Source: Oreohelix idahoensis (taxonomy: Eukaryota; Mollusca; Gastropoda; Stylommatophora; Oreohelicidae). From it: DNA of 64,000 nucleotides. The DNA lies in NCBI GenBank assembly GCA_024509875.1, contig JAMPIV010010594.1, positions 496,001 to 560,000 of the forward strand, written 5' to 3'. A program made the position numbers and the translations under genes. Shown here piece after piece: positions 57,301-62,700 of the stretch. Within the stretch, counting starts at the first letter, position 1. Every line of letters begins with the position of its first letter. Under the pieces are notes generated by a model, which searched no databases, was not told the DNA's origin, and was given only the letters and a program-made list of their open reading frames with translations.

Positions 57301-60300
57301 TGTATTTTATGATCAGCAGTTGTAAGTACATGTTATACAGATCTGTGTATTTTATGATCAGGATTTGTAAGTACATGTTATACAGATCTGTGTATTTTAT
57401 GATCAGCAGTTGTAAGTACATGTTATACAGATCTGTGTATTTTATGATCAGCAGTTGTAAGTACATGTTATACAGATCTGTGTATTTTATGACCAGCAGT
57501 TGTAAGTACATGTTATACAGATCTGTGTATTTTATGATCAGCAGTTGTAAGTACATGTTATACAGATCTGTGTATTTTATGATCAGCAGTTGTAAGTACA
57601 TGTTATACAGATCTGTGTATTTTATGATCAGCAGTTGTAAGTACATGTTATACAGATCTGTGTATTTTATGATCAGCAGTTGTAAGTACATGTTATACAG
57701 ATCTGTGTATTTTATGATCAGCAGTTGTAAGTACATGTTATACAGATCTGTGTATTTTATGATCAGCAGTTGTAAGTACATGTTATACAGATCTGTGTAT
57801 TTTATGATCAGCAGTTGTAAGTACATGTTATACAGATCTGTGTATTTTATGATCAGCAGTTGTAAGTAAATGTTATACAGATCTGTGTATTTTATGATCA
57901 GCAGTTGTAAGTAAATGTTATACAGATCTGTGTATTTTATGATCAGCAGTTGTAAGTAAATGTTATACAGATCTGTGTATTTTATGATCAGCAGTTGTAA
58001 GTACATGTTATACAGATCTGTGTATTTTATGATCAGCAGTTGTAAGTACATGTTATACAGATCTGTGTATTTTATGATCAGCATTTGTAAGTACATGTTA
58101 TACAGATCTGTGTATTTTATGATCAGCAGTTGTAAGTAAATGTTATACAGATCTGTGTATTTTATGATCAGCAGTTGTAAGTACATGTTATACAGATCTG
58201 TGTATTTTATGATCAGCAGTTGTAAGTACATGTTATACAGATCTGTGTATTTTATGATCAGCAGTTGTAAGTACATGTTATACAGATCTGTGTATTTTAT
58301 GATCAGCAGTTGTAAGTACATGTTATACAGATCTGTGTATTTTATGATCAGCAGTTGTAAGTACATGTTATACAGATCTGTGTATTTTATGATCAGCAGT
58401 TGTAAGTACATGTTATACAGATCTGTGTATTTTATGATCAGCAGTTGTAAGTACATGTTATACAGATCTGTGTATTTTATGAAGAGATGGTGCTGAGTGC
58501 GACCTTTTTTACTTGTCTGTGTGTCATCATCACTATGTCCTGTTTTACTTGTTATAGAGCATGGCACCACCACTGTATGTGGTGGTTTCTGTAGTAACTA
58601 GTTTTATATGATGAGGTTGCCTGCCCTGTGCACAATCTTTATATGTTGCCTTTTGCACTTTCACAACATGGCTGAGAAAGCCGTTATCGAATTCTTTCTT
58701 CTTCTTCACCAACTCAGTGTGTGCACATCTCCCTTTCCCCCCCCCCCCCCCCCCCCCGTAAGTGTTGTAACGCAGTTTGTAGATATTGTACTTTATTTTA
58801 TTATAGTTCAGAATTAGTAGTGTGTGCTTTACAAGGGACCTGAGAGGATCAGTTCAATGAAGAAAAATCCAAACTGAAGGCAGGGCAGCATTTGAAGAGA
58901 TCAAATCAATAATAAAAAAACTTTCAATAAGAAAAAATGGCATATGGAACACCAGAGCTAGATACTACAAAACCAGCTATAGATTTAGCAAGAGATCAAG
59001 TGATAAATGTCCGAACGGCAATTGACGACTCGAATACCATCTGTTCAACTAACTGGAAGTTGGACAGACAAATATGTGTCCATGTATGGAGGACAGACAA
59101 ACAGTAGAACACATCCTCCAAGACCGTCTGCTACATGAAAGGAGCAAGGTGTCAGCATAATCCACTTCATCCCAATTGAGGGAGAAACTGTGTGGTGATG
59201 AGAAGTCTAAAAAGGACTGCTAGATTTGTAAGAGAGAGAGAGAGAGGGGGGTATTTGATAGCAAAATGAGGAAGATAAGATGCAGTATTTATGCAGACTT
59301 TGTCCATTAGCCGCAAGATGCTCAGGTTTAGTCTAATGTTCTATAAATATTTTCTTTCAAAGTTTGTAGAATCATGTTTGTCAGTAATATACTGTTAATG
59401 TGGTCAGAACCCCACATAGGTTTGTAGTCGGTGCTCCATGTAGGTTTGTGGTCAGGGCCCCGTGTAAGTTTGTGGTCAGGGCTTGTATATGAGGCAGATA
59501 CCGCAGCTGCAGGAGCTTTTCAAGTGAAGCTTGAAACAATTATAGAAGAAGTTGGCTACACAAAGCAGCAGATCATGTCAAACAGGTTGTAACAGAAGCC
59601 ACCACTACAAGAATGTTTCCCATGATGTAAGCTTCCTCAAAAGGTCATCTGCATGGTGGTGAAATATGAGATCATTATGACAGTGAATGTGGTCACTATA
59701 AGCATTGTTTTAAAAGTGCCAATAACTTAGGCTTGAGTTAAAAGGTCTTCTGTTTGTTTACTTCATGTGTACTATTAATTTAATATCTAAAACTGACATG
59801 GTTTTCCTTGTGTATGTGCACCTCATGTGTACTATTAATTTAATATTAAAACTGAGATATTAAGCTATAATTCCTTGTGTACGTCTGCTTCAGCTGTCCA
59901 AATGTTCTGTCTCTCTAGGGTCACACCATTGGTGCTGCTATAACCGGGGGTATGGGTGGTGGTGGCAGTAACCAGGAGGTTGCTCCAGCTGCTGCACCAG
60001 TGCAAGCCCCAGCTTCTACTCCAGTTCCTATACAACAGAGATACGAACCTGGTACCAACCCATGTCAGAACCAACTACAGCAGTTTCTGGAGTGTACACA
60101 AACCCAAACTGATATTAGTCTATGTGCTGGCTTCAATGAGGCTCTGAAAGAATGTAAACTTCGATTTGGTAAGTTGATCCATCTCTCTTCTTTGTTTTAT
60201 CTCATGTAGGTCACTTGATATGCCACTCTCTCTTCTGCTTGCTGTTCCTTACATTAAATGGACACTTTATCAGTTTGTCAGGTTCTAAAGTATCTTAATA

Positions 60301-62415
60301 GATAGAATCTCATTAACATTTAATGTGCTGCTGTCTCTTCTGTTCACTAATTCCTTACGCAGACACATATCTGATTAAAAAAAAATATATCTTTAGTAGA
60401 TGATATGTCATTTAACAGTTTTTGTGTGAACTGTTCTCTGGACACATATCCGATAAAAAAGATTTCTATCATAAATATGTCACGTAACAGTTTTTGTGTG
60501 AACTTTTTCTCCACTTGCCCAGTGTCTCAAGGGAGATAAACAAGAATATGACTACTGCTCCCTTCTGCAAGTCATAACTGGCAACTGATATGGGGGGGGG
60601 GGGGGGGGGGGGGGGGTGTCTGCAAGCAGCTGGCAACCTCATCATGTACAAGTAATTGCTGCTACAGACACCATCACGGCAGAGAATCGGCTGTAATGAT
60701 GGATGATGATCCCTACATCGGGGCACTCACAAGTTTTGTCAAATTAAAAAATGGATGTAGATATCTCATTAAAACCTTACATGCTACTTTGCTGGATATG
60801 CTCCCTACATTAGATACACAACTTTTAATTTAGCTTGGTAGGTAGTACTTCAGTCTGAAGGTGCCTGTTTTCTTTCTAAAATTGATTGCTGTGTCTCTGT
60901 TCAGTAGTGTTGGGAATTCAGGAGTTAGCATAAACTATCTTGAGGATAGAAAGACCAGAACACAAGCTTTGGTCATTTTGTCTTTGCCGTTTAAAAAAAA
61001 AAAATGTTTTTTTCACTACACAATTGTTCATGTTTCAACTTATTTTGTGTTACTAGCCTGTGCAGTTTGTTATATCATTTCTGTTTTCTCTGTCTAATTC
61101 TTCATGCTTCTCATTTCCTTTTGATTCTGCTGTCCAATTTCTGTCTAGTTCTCAGTGTTTCTATCTTTTTGATTTTATTTTTCTGCTTTGTCATTTGCTG
61201 GCACTGTCTGTTTAGCTCTCCATATTTCTTATTTCTTTCTGTTGTCTCAGTTTGTCAAAAAGATTCCTTATGAGGGTCACATGAAATATATTTTAAAAAC
61301 TGAAACAAGTGTCTTAGTCTGGTTCCACACAGACTCAAATATTTTTTATTCAACAAATTAAGAGTCAGACATGTCGATGGCAGGGGCAGTAAACAACATT
61401 AGAGCATGTCCTCCATGAGAGGTACAGATTGACAGTATGACCTTAACTCACTCATGTGAGGGAGAAACTGTATGGTGATGAGAGAAGCCAGAAATAGATA
61501 ACCAGCTTTGTGAGAGAAACATTGCTATAGTTATATGAGAGTGAAACCAGACATGTACCAGTGGAGTGTGAGATCCTGATGATGGGTTGGACACAGATTT
61601 AAGGAAACCTTTTGATAGCATTACCAGGCATCATCCTGTTCTGGAAACCCCCAGAGTCTGAGAAATAAAGACAAGCTGAAGAACACACGGAGGAGAGATC
61701 ATGAGCCAGGAATGGTAACGAAGACACGGACAGCCCGTGAGCTGATGGCACGCAATAGGAGGGTTTGGCATGTGTTTGTTGAAGGCCTATGCTCCTTGAA
61801 GAGCTAAAGGGTATTGATTGATTAATTTGAGAGTCCATGATGAATAATATCCAGGGTGCATTAGTAAGAGAGGGCGACAAATATGAAACAAATAGAGGGG
61901 ACCAAATATGAATGGCTAAAGTTATGTTGAGCGATATGAGACATTTAGCATCTATTGAAACACTTAGTTGTTAGGTGTTTTATTATGTACTCTTTATTAC
62001 CCTGTCATACATAAACACACAGTGAACAAACAACTGGAAGAAGCCAGGCCTGAAGACGTGGATAAATAGAAGAGTGGTAATGCTGCAGTTTATTGGAAAC
62101 AAAAAAAAACTAAATGCGTCATGGAAAAACTAGAAATGAGAAGCAGATTAATGAAGATGCAGAAATTGTACAAAATATTTTGGCCATAAAAAGAGAGAGC
62201 ACTTTGTTGACAACCAGAAAAAAGGTTGAGTGCTAGCGACAAGGAGACTGCAATGCTGTAGGTGACAAAAGTCACCTGCTGAGATACATTGGAAAGATGT
62301 CTTCCAATGTTGAGATTTAATGTAATCTGATTTAATCTGATCTAGCTTTAATGTAACACAATTATGTAATCTAAAATCTTGATGTGGACTTTATTTTTCC
62401 TCAGGTATTCAATAA
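36321..62415 (+). CDS. CHCHD2: CHCHD2/CHCHD10-family twin CX9C protein, spliced gene of four coding exons
   Basis: Coding exons are 36321-36355, 55905-56061, 59919-60168 and 62405-62415, giving 453 nt, or 150 codons plus stop; human CHCHD2 has 151. Splice phases match at every junction (2/1, 0/0, 1/2), and all introns are GT-AG. The protein has a basic N-terminus beginning MPRRGRSGG, a Pro/Ala-rich stretch (about 13-37), the conserved hydrophobic helix (about 38-75, with QMATTAAGVAVGSAVGH), a second Gly/Pro/Ala linker, and a CHCH domain with C113-X9-C123 and C133-X9-C143. Family knowledge: these proteins enter the mitochondrial intermembrane space through Mia40 oxidative folding, associate with MICOS and cytochrome c oxidase, and can act as nuclear hypoxia-response regulators. 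One CHCHD2/10 gene is usual in invertebrates, so the symbol covers both vertebrate paralogues. Intron 1 (19.5 kb) holds nested transposons, intron 2 (3.9 kb) a minisatellite, and intron 3 is 2.2 kb. Confidence 0.93.
36356..36839. other. Start of CHCHD2 intron 1, no feature
   Basis: Intronic, AT-rich, with a few TAACCCTAA-like phrases (36590-36740) that are too short and irregular to be a telomeric array. Confidence 0.4.
36840..37511. repeat. Left copy of ~320-bp direct repeat flanking LINE B
   Basis: Matches 52251-52572 over its full length (from TTATTGGTCGCCAGATCG to GTTGTAATACTT) once the LINE fragment at 36908-37251 is discounted. The two copies abut the 3' and 5' ends of LINE B, so they look like a very long target-site duplication. 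Confidence 0.85.
36908..37251 (+). mobile_element. 5'-truncated RTE-like LINE 3' end (344 bp)
   Basis: Flanked by ATACTTCATGTCAA (36894-36907, 37252-37265). It encodes the RT C-terminus (RRWSWVGHVLRRDPDAITR, KRKRGRPKTTWRR, DRAKWNQFVVAIQDATRRDG, stop) and ends with a (GAA)n tail. Related to LINE B but a different family by its tail. The uninserted site is visible in the right repeat copy near 52305-52320. Confidence 0.92.
37519..38379 (-). pseudogene. LINE B RT C-terminal part
   Basis: The minus strand reads MRSSTTQNRNGIQWT, LDDLDFADDLALLSHNRNQM (catalytic ADD), LLYGSKTWRTTKTT, LRRIEGLKWYDKVTNVEL, RRRRWRWIGHTLRKP, RGRGRPRSTWRRELE and TWHVFVEGLCSFGSGGL, stop. The SINE at 38380-38685 cuts it between AIDWV and MRSS. 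Confidence 0.88.
38380..38685 (+). mobile_element. 306-bp SINE with (GAA)n tail, copy 2
   Basis: Flanked by ATTACCCAGTC (38369-38379, 38686-38696). Same length and start-to-end sequence as copy 1 at 14554-14859, with one small internal duplication (CAGGGTCAGCG) and a few changes. Inserted in LINE B. Confidence 0.93.
38686..38740 (-). pseudogene. LINE B RT fragment between SINE and Gypsy element
   Basis: Encodes QGCLLSPFLFLLAIDWV, the conserved block before the catalytic ADD. The Arg of the usual GVRQGC motif is a TGA stop across the Gypsy insertion site. Confidence 0.85.
38741..39885 (+). repeat. 5' LTR of Gypsy element
   Basis: Begins TGTTGCTGTCATTTTCGACG and ends GACAGTTACA. The same length as the 3' LTR. 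It should contain promoter and polyadenylation signals for the element; AATAAA-like sequences occur (for example CAATAAATG near 39668). Confidence 0.95.
39886..41293 (+). other. Gypsy leader with candidate primer-binding site
   Basis: 1.4 kb between LTR and ORF. A candidate PBS, TGGTGGACCAGTTACG, starts five bases inside; I cannot name the primer tRNA. The LTR-PBS junction sequence TTACATTTCTGGTGGACCAG (39881-39900) recurs with one change at 39951-39970. Confidence 0.6.
41294..46225 (+). CDS. Gypsy gag-pol polyprotein, 1643 aa, order Gag-protease-integrase-RT-RNase H
   Basis: Residues ~25-150 are a Lys/Glu/Ala coiled coil, ~165-340 a Gag-like capsid region and ~345-500 an Arg/Gly/Asn-rich basic region in place of CCHC knuckles. 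A retropepsin Asp-Ser-Gly lies at 585-587. The integrase has an HHCC zinc site (H780, H787, C817, C820), a catalytic D850-D910-E946 triad (D,D35E) and a GPY module near 1087. The RT has LDLSKGYWQVPL, MPFGLMNAP and YLDD at 1373-1376, and RNase H starts with D1524. No chromodomain was seen. The frame is fully open and all catalytic residues are present, so the element may be active. In ordinary Gypsy elements integrase is last; this order is that of the Gmr1 clade and of Copia, but the RT is clearly Gypsy-like. Confidence 0.95.
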   Translation: MSTLDFFIQQGLTLGKSGKELEEYSSAQFAIALKSEEKKQKEEIKLKAEAELKKLEAENRRLELEERRYQREAEERKAQAAAEERKAQAAADERKFQMEMEDKKLQAAAEEKKLQAAAEAEIRKMEHEERKQKMELDEKLAILELEKLKLASTGAQQTTSSTTKEFVSRIKLPHFNPLKDDVADYLDRFQFLCDTHNIKKEKYVEQLMPFFTGDTVTTLMTIDEHERTNYDVVRAALLKKYQLKQEDYRLRFRTMLPENGVDFSDFVTKIRRTFTRWVELSQIEKTYEGLMDLLLRDKVLSSVNDSFLAFLHERKPKNLKEMEEYCCQYATAHPHATVSNSKVKEGLPAASATPYGPNFRKKFQGAQQNWNRGSNQNYTQKRSNPTHDGSSSMQWRQDGSSRNFSGNNLRHFRKGYPNNNYSNFRGNHSRRQDYDDGEFRNRDSNRNDEYNRQYDHNYRGNDSRNNYRGNDSQNNYRGNDNRGRPRFNKKRPYQQANSAQQEFDGACNTVNDSGNSRAITGCAFDFGRATECPQCLTLFDSSTVSTLSCGHPLPALPATVAHDGRGSLILHKGLINDRLVSVLFDSGCTTVGVKESLIDPCCATGKTIKCVTFGGTMESYPTAIIRIDTPFFTGDVHACLLPNPIADLIIGRIHGVKECTPQQISSWEEKNIQTVNAVVTRAQALNPPTSSDNSNEVDSQDEHLVISHDSFVKRQEEDPSLKKYFLLAKKGDPNQNTNHKSYITMKNGILVRMVQHSDKSMHSQILVPKCMRALILRHAHDSQCAGHMGFSRTKTRVLASFFWPFVNKDIRIYCRSCKICQEVKSRGPRHAAPIQAADIPIRPFQKMAIDIIGPFKIKSARGHQFILTCVDMCTRWPEAIPLKSISTVDIADALWLVFSRLGFPGEILSDHGTQLISDVMSQVMATLDIKRSLSSIYHPMSNGLVERLNRTLKNLLGKITEDHPEDWDRVLPAVLFAYREVPNEHTGFSPFELVFGAQPRGPMSLLHDLITSDNIDDDTQSSYEYVIALREKIIESCRLATSSSEFAKEKARRFANKKRRLRQLCPGDKAYVLLPSRENRLLISWKGPYTIVSKISDVDYIVDVDGRHKTFHINMLTEFIERPDYLQPIFQATDDSPVQHGHISSLSVIQDEETIFSDVNLPLPTIPLTSTESWRDVTVSSNLSFEEQRQVSSTLQSYQDVLTDIPGHTDVIEHDIILTDRNPIRVRPYPIPIHFQAQVEKELDEMIQLQIIEPSTSAYSSSIVIVRKKDNNIRLCVDYRKLNQVTKFDAEPMPLLDDLLIRLSKAKFFTKLDLSKGYWQVPLTEHAKPLTAFSTPRGLFQWNFMPFGLMNAPATFVRMMRRILSDRADVIAYLDDICLFSDTWEEHYVGLKELLSTLREHSLTAKPSKAFVGFSEISFLGHRVGHGLLKTEDQNISKILNISVPKTKKQVRSLLGLIQFYGRFIENLSSIMAPLSTLLKKGSPNMVRWSQECQSSLDQVKNLFSSHPILRLPTIDKTFVLRSDASSTGIGAALMQEYSGTLHPVMYISRKLNAAERNYSVLDRELLAMVWSILKLQRFLLGAHFFMETDQKALTAMQSKDLKSSRSTRYAIALQPFHFTVRAIRGSDNVMADILSRCPHDSS
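46226..46658 (+). other. Gypsy 3' non-coding region and polypurine tract
   Basis: About 430 bp of AT-rich sequence ending in AGGGGGGTGGTAGTAA (46643-46658), a purine-rich tract directly before the 3' LTR that would prime plus-strand synthesis. Confidence 0.7.
46659..47803 (+). repeat. 3' LTR of Gypsy element
   Basis: Same boundaries and length as the 5' LTR, followed directly by the CTGTC target duplication. Confidence 0.95.
47804..47896 (-). pseudogene. LINE B RT fragment between Gypsy and piggyBac-like elements
   Basis: The minus strand encodes LIKKTYEDMTCRVLHEGQ then TETFGIRTGV and a TGA where Arg is expected (GVRQGC). It connects in frame with ..VPLKIINL at 51313 when the piggyBac-like element is removed. 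Confidence 0.85.
48160..48200. repeat. A/T homopolymer palindrome
   Basis: An A/T-only stretch with T-run and A-run halves (..AAATTTAAAAATTTTTT..AAATTTTAAAATTAAAAAA) inside the piggyBac-like element. Confidence 0.8.
48407..50929 (+). CDS. LINE F reverse transcriptase-RNase H ORF, open for 840 codons (copy 2)
   Basis: The RT begins near residue 50 (KSPGKD, SYRPISLLSCTGKLMERM, QQAGFRQHRSTEDQ, VDMEKAFDKVW, GVPQGGVLSPTLF, YADD at 282-285). The thumb is YLGITLDRRMTW. RNase H runs ~575-705, with D582, the Glu in CAEAEAL, D648, H689 and D699 all present. A Cys/His tail CTCGTSPMTVEHLLQYC follows. The N-terminal APE endonuclease is missing, so the ATG is probably fortuitous and the element is 5'-truncated, yet the rest is undamaged, implying a recent insertion. 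The 3' end at ~50950 is GCGAACGAGGAAGAAGAAG. Inserted in the piggyBac-like element. Confidence 0.88.
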   Translation: MTFYFRFDSLESQINVPLDRKQEISKEQEMYQNILTVPEEHMTTNLTMRELEAAIVSLKQRKSPGKDRVTNDMLKELGPKAKKVLLKIMNYSWKRGIVPQAWKEAVLVPIPKKDKDRMDPNSYRPISLLSCTGKLMERMINTRLSWHLEEKQILLHQQAGFRQHRSTEDQVTYIAQEIEDAFQERKHTLAVWVDMEKAFDKVWKDGLRVKMLKYGVCGRMYNWISNYLTNRTARVQVHGQLSKKTTMEHGVPQGGVLSPTLFLIYINDITENIHKNVHNSLYADDLAMWTSEQYITTARVCMQDSLLALESWSKKWLLKINEQKTTHTIFTLSNKPQQAKLQLNGQAVREDETPTYLGITLDRRMTWKSQINKIQLRAKLRMAIMKKLAGTTWGADENILKKLYTGRVRPAMEYGITAWSTAAKSNFDRVNRLQNQAARIITGALKSTQINHMENITGLQSMEDRRDSRVLQQAEKFKRLEGHPMYQRMNRLGRGRLKRTNFVAQAKEKINSNTILASSVAKKIPTSSTIPLWKIRCFPKLKSDIPGIEGKGTQTETQRKCIATKYIDKTFPAKLWTHAYTDGSATNAVENGGAGILIKLKNRIHSMAIATGKYCNNFCAEAEALKQAAETLIECKAQAEKQIVIFSDALSIISALKSHQTKGLKDLIISLERLAECFKKCTIQWIPAHCNIPGNEEADRLAKEGGALQQNDIETTYATAKTTIKATFKSKWEREHPGHLKNDAYHQLSRKEQVIIFRLHTGHNRLRYHLYHKYKIGATDLCTCGTSPMTVEHLLQYCPTYSNERSSIWQQPTSVNEKLFGDVGSLGLTTAFIRVINVEV
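50950..51308. other. Right interior of the piggyBac-like element
   Basis: Non-coding, ending in GCACGC-type subterminal repeats, palindromes and the inverted terminus. Confidence 0.6.
51313..52250 (-). pseudogene. LINE B pre-RT region and RT N-terminal motifs
   Basis: From 52250 leftwards: a basic linker (SIKREKRKYIEELAREAEDA, KQTSCLIKDKNGKLLS), a short frameshifted gap around 51790-51850, then VWEKEEIPAEWKEGYLV, YRGIMLLSVPGKVLNRI, DEQAGFRQNRSCTDQI, FVDYEKAFDSVDRESLW and YGVPLKIINL, where the piggyBac-like element cuts it. The endonuclease is absent. Confidence 0.87.
52251..52572. repeat. Right copy of ~320-bp direct repeat flanking LINE B
   Basis: Direct repeat of 36840-37511 without the 344-bp LINE fragment, thus also giving the empty site for that fragment. 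Slight differences (a longer TA run, single substitutions) show some age. Confidence 0.85.
52620..53445 (-). pseudogene. LINE C (RTE-like) RT C-terminal fragment
   Basis: The minus strand reads INNLRYADDTVLLAESEQEL (catalytic ADD), KYGLNINIEKTKTMII, VYLGHIITEDGR, FLYGAETWTMNKHLEERIEA, RRMGRISWKEMKTNKEVL, LKYFGHIKRHNI, RARGRQRYEWEDNIKRWTG and RRRWRSITANLRCRDGS, stop. It is 5'-truncated just before the ADD motif next to an A-run (53450-53473). The open frame suggests moderate age. Intronic in CHCHD2. Confidence 0.88.
53446..53879. other. Intronic spacer with A-run
   Basis: Begins with an A24 tract; a CCCTCCCTCAC-type phrase is duplicated near 53701-53745. No gene. Confidence 0.4.
53880..54440. 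repeat. Minisatellite 1 in CHCHD2 intron 1: 45-bp unit, 12 copies
   Basis: Unit AAATATTGTTGAAATAATTG plus ACACCATCGTACACGTATGG plus TATAA; the start of the motif recurs every 45 bp from 53886 to 54381 without any indel, with only a few substitutions (CATCG/CAGCG). 45 is divisible by three, so long fortuitous frames appear on the minus strand; these are not genes. Confidence 0.97.
54441..54818. other. Intronic spacer with possible retroposed segment
   Basis: Around 54585-54690, CTAACTCGATCAGAGCCAGG and TATTTACAGCTGGGTAGACTG look like a dispersed repeat found in several invertebrate genomes, but there is no target duplication or promoter box I can point to. Confidence 0.35.
54819..55904. repeat. 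Minisatellite 2: ~52-bp unit, ~20 copies, ending as the 3' splice site of CHCHD2 exon 2
   Basis: Unit TCATGTCCTTATATCTGTCA plus CTTGCTGACACAGTATAAAA plus TCCCATCTTGTG, with small indels. The last, partial unit (TTATATCTGTCACTAGCTGA then CACAGTTTAATATCTCATCA) ends as the CAG acceptor at 55904. Each unit carries CTGAC, a good branch-point match, followed by ACAG. So the array has grown from, or up to, the functional 3' end of intron 1. Confidence 0.93.
55905..56061 (+). CDS. CHCHD2: CHCHD2 coding exon 2 (Pro/Ala-rich segment and conserved hydrophobic helix)
   Basis: The acceptor is ...ATCTCATCAACAG|G and the donor is GCAGTT|GTAAGTAAATG. The exon encodes residues 12-64, including KQPGLFAQMATTAAG and VAVGSAV, the most conserved block of the family. 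The upstream acceptor lies in the last, partial unit of a ~52-bp minisatellite. The downstream donor is the first copy of a 54-copy, 45-bp minisatellite. The end chosen is the only one of the 54 donors that keeps the family protein, because every repeat unit adds an in-frame stop. Confidence 0.95.
56051..58481. repeat. Minisatellite 3: 45-bp unit, 54 copies, each repeating the CHCHD2 exon 2 5' splice site
   Basis: Unit GATCAGCAGTTGTAAGTACA plus TGTTATACAGATCTGTGTAT plus TTTAT. The first unit overlaps the last 11 bases of exon 2 (GATCAGCAGTT) and its real donor GTAAGT at 56062. The donor recurs exactly every 45 bp to 58447, 53 intervals with no indel. Substitutions are few (GTAAGTAC/GTAAGTAAA; CAGCAG/CAGGAT; one GACCAG). 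Each unit contains an in-frame TGA, so downstream donors would truncate the protein. The minus strand has no stop, which explains a fortuitous 859-codon frame. Confidence 0.98.
58737..58757. repeat. Poly-C tract (C21) in intron 2
   Basis: Homopolymer C21. With its upstream TTTCTGTAG..GATGAGGTTGCC it forms one arm of an inverted repeat pair around exon 3; the other arm is 60592-60680. Confidence 0.95.
58860..59210 (+). pseudogene. Fossil LINE C-terminal tail
   Basis: Broken frames encode CPCMEDRQTVEHILQDRLLH, a Cys-rich retrotransposon tail motif, and REKLCGDE. Heavily mutated, no borders. A related fossil is at about 61350-61540. Confidence 0.5.
59919..60168 (+). CDS. CHCHD2: CHCHD2 coding exon 3 (CHCH domain)
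   Basis: The acceptor is TGTCTCTCTAG|GG and the donor is ATTTG|GTAAGTTG. It encodes residues 65-148, from GHTIGAAITGG through the Pro/Ala linker to the CHCH domain: C-QNQLQQFLE-C and C-AGFNEALKE-C, two CX9C helices expected to form two disulphides. The exon ends one base into codon 148 (Gly). Reading through the donor would give a short unrelated tail, so the reading should stop at 60168. Confidence 0.96.
60592..60616. repeat. Poly-G tract (G25) in intron 3
   Basis: Homopolymer G25, followed by the reverse complement of the GATGAGGTTGCC-type repeat (GGCAACCTCATCATG, 60642-60656). Complementary to C21 in intron 2. Confidence 0.95.
61600..61825 (+). pseudogene. LINE B-type 3' fragment
   Basis: Encodes ..ELMARNRRVWHVFVEGLCSL.., like the LINE B C-terminus (RDRRTWHVFVEGLCSF), with stops before it and a (TGAT)n-like tail near 61816-61826. 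Confidence 0.7.
62405..62415 (+). CDS. CHCHD2: CHCHD2 coding exon 4 (last two residues and stop)
   Basis: A good acceptor, ACTTTATTTTTCCTCAG, ends at 62404. The next bases GT complete the Gly codon left by exon 3, followed by ATT CAA TAA, so the protein ends ...RFGIQ. A tiny terminal coding exon after the CHCH domain, in this phase, fits the vertebrate gene structure. I infer it from phase and acceptor quality; a spliced transcript would settle it. Confidence 0.8.
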
Positions 62416-62700
62416 TGATCAACTAGAGGCTTCTATGAGTGTCATTGTCTGTTCAGGTCAAAGGTCAAGCAAGCAGAAGAGCATCTTGGGATACTGAAGC
62501 AGAGAAATAGAGAATTTTATAGGTGTCTGTTCTGACTAGATATTTCTGTAGATTTTGTAGTTTCACAACTTTTGTGAATGAAATAGTATTTTTTTTACTA
62601 TAGGTATTGGGAATTACAGTTGATAAAAATAAAGCTGACTTTGTGGTAGTGTTAACATACACATAATATGATGAATATACTATGAAAATAAATCTAGTAG
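62416..62700 (+). other. CHCHD2: Probable CHCHD2 3' untranslated region with two AATAAA signals
   Basis: This region follows the exon 4 stop codon. Canonical AATAAA hexamers occur at 62628-62633 and 62687-62692, either of which could direct polyadenylation. Further AT-rich sequence continues to about 63330, so a longer UTR is possible. There is no coding evidence. Confidence 0.5.

Larger units (their letters stand above)
58482..59918. other. Remainder of CHCHD2 intron 2
   Basis: Holds one arm of a dispersed repeat with a C21 tract (58560-58757), a LINE-tail fossil (about 58860-59210), a local TTTGTGGTCAGGG repeat near 59420-59480 and a 30-bp direct repeat CTCATGTGTACTATTAATTT (59762 and 59822). 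The acceptor at 59917 has a fair pyrimidine tract. Confidence 0.6.
60169..62404. other. CHCHD2 intron 3
   Basis: GT at 60169-60170 and AG at 62403-62404. It contains the G25 repeat arm, an AT-rich stretch, two LINE fossils (about 61350-61540 and 61600-61825) and no other gene. Confidence 0.75.

Noticed and set aside
54819..58481. CRISPR-like repeat arrays
   Set aside because: Units are directly adjacent tandem repeats without unique spacers, and the context is a eukaryotic intron.
55994..58573. Minus-strand open frame of 859 codons made of a 15-residue repeat (KYTDLYNMYLQLLII)
   Set aside because: It is a by-product of the 45-bp minisatellite: the period is divisible by three and no unit has a stop in that frame. 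Plus-strand repeat frames in the same region are likewise spurious.
59952..60209. Separate 85-codon gene at CHCHD2 exon 3
   Set aside because: It is exon 3 read from an internal Met and through the GTAAGT donor; the true protein is spliced.
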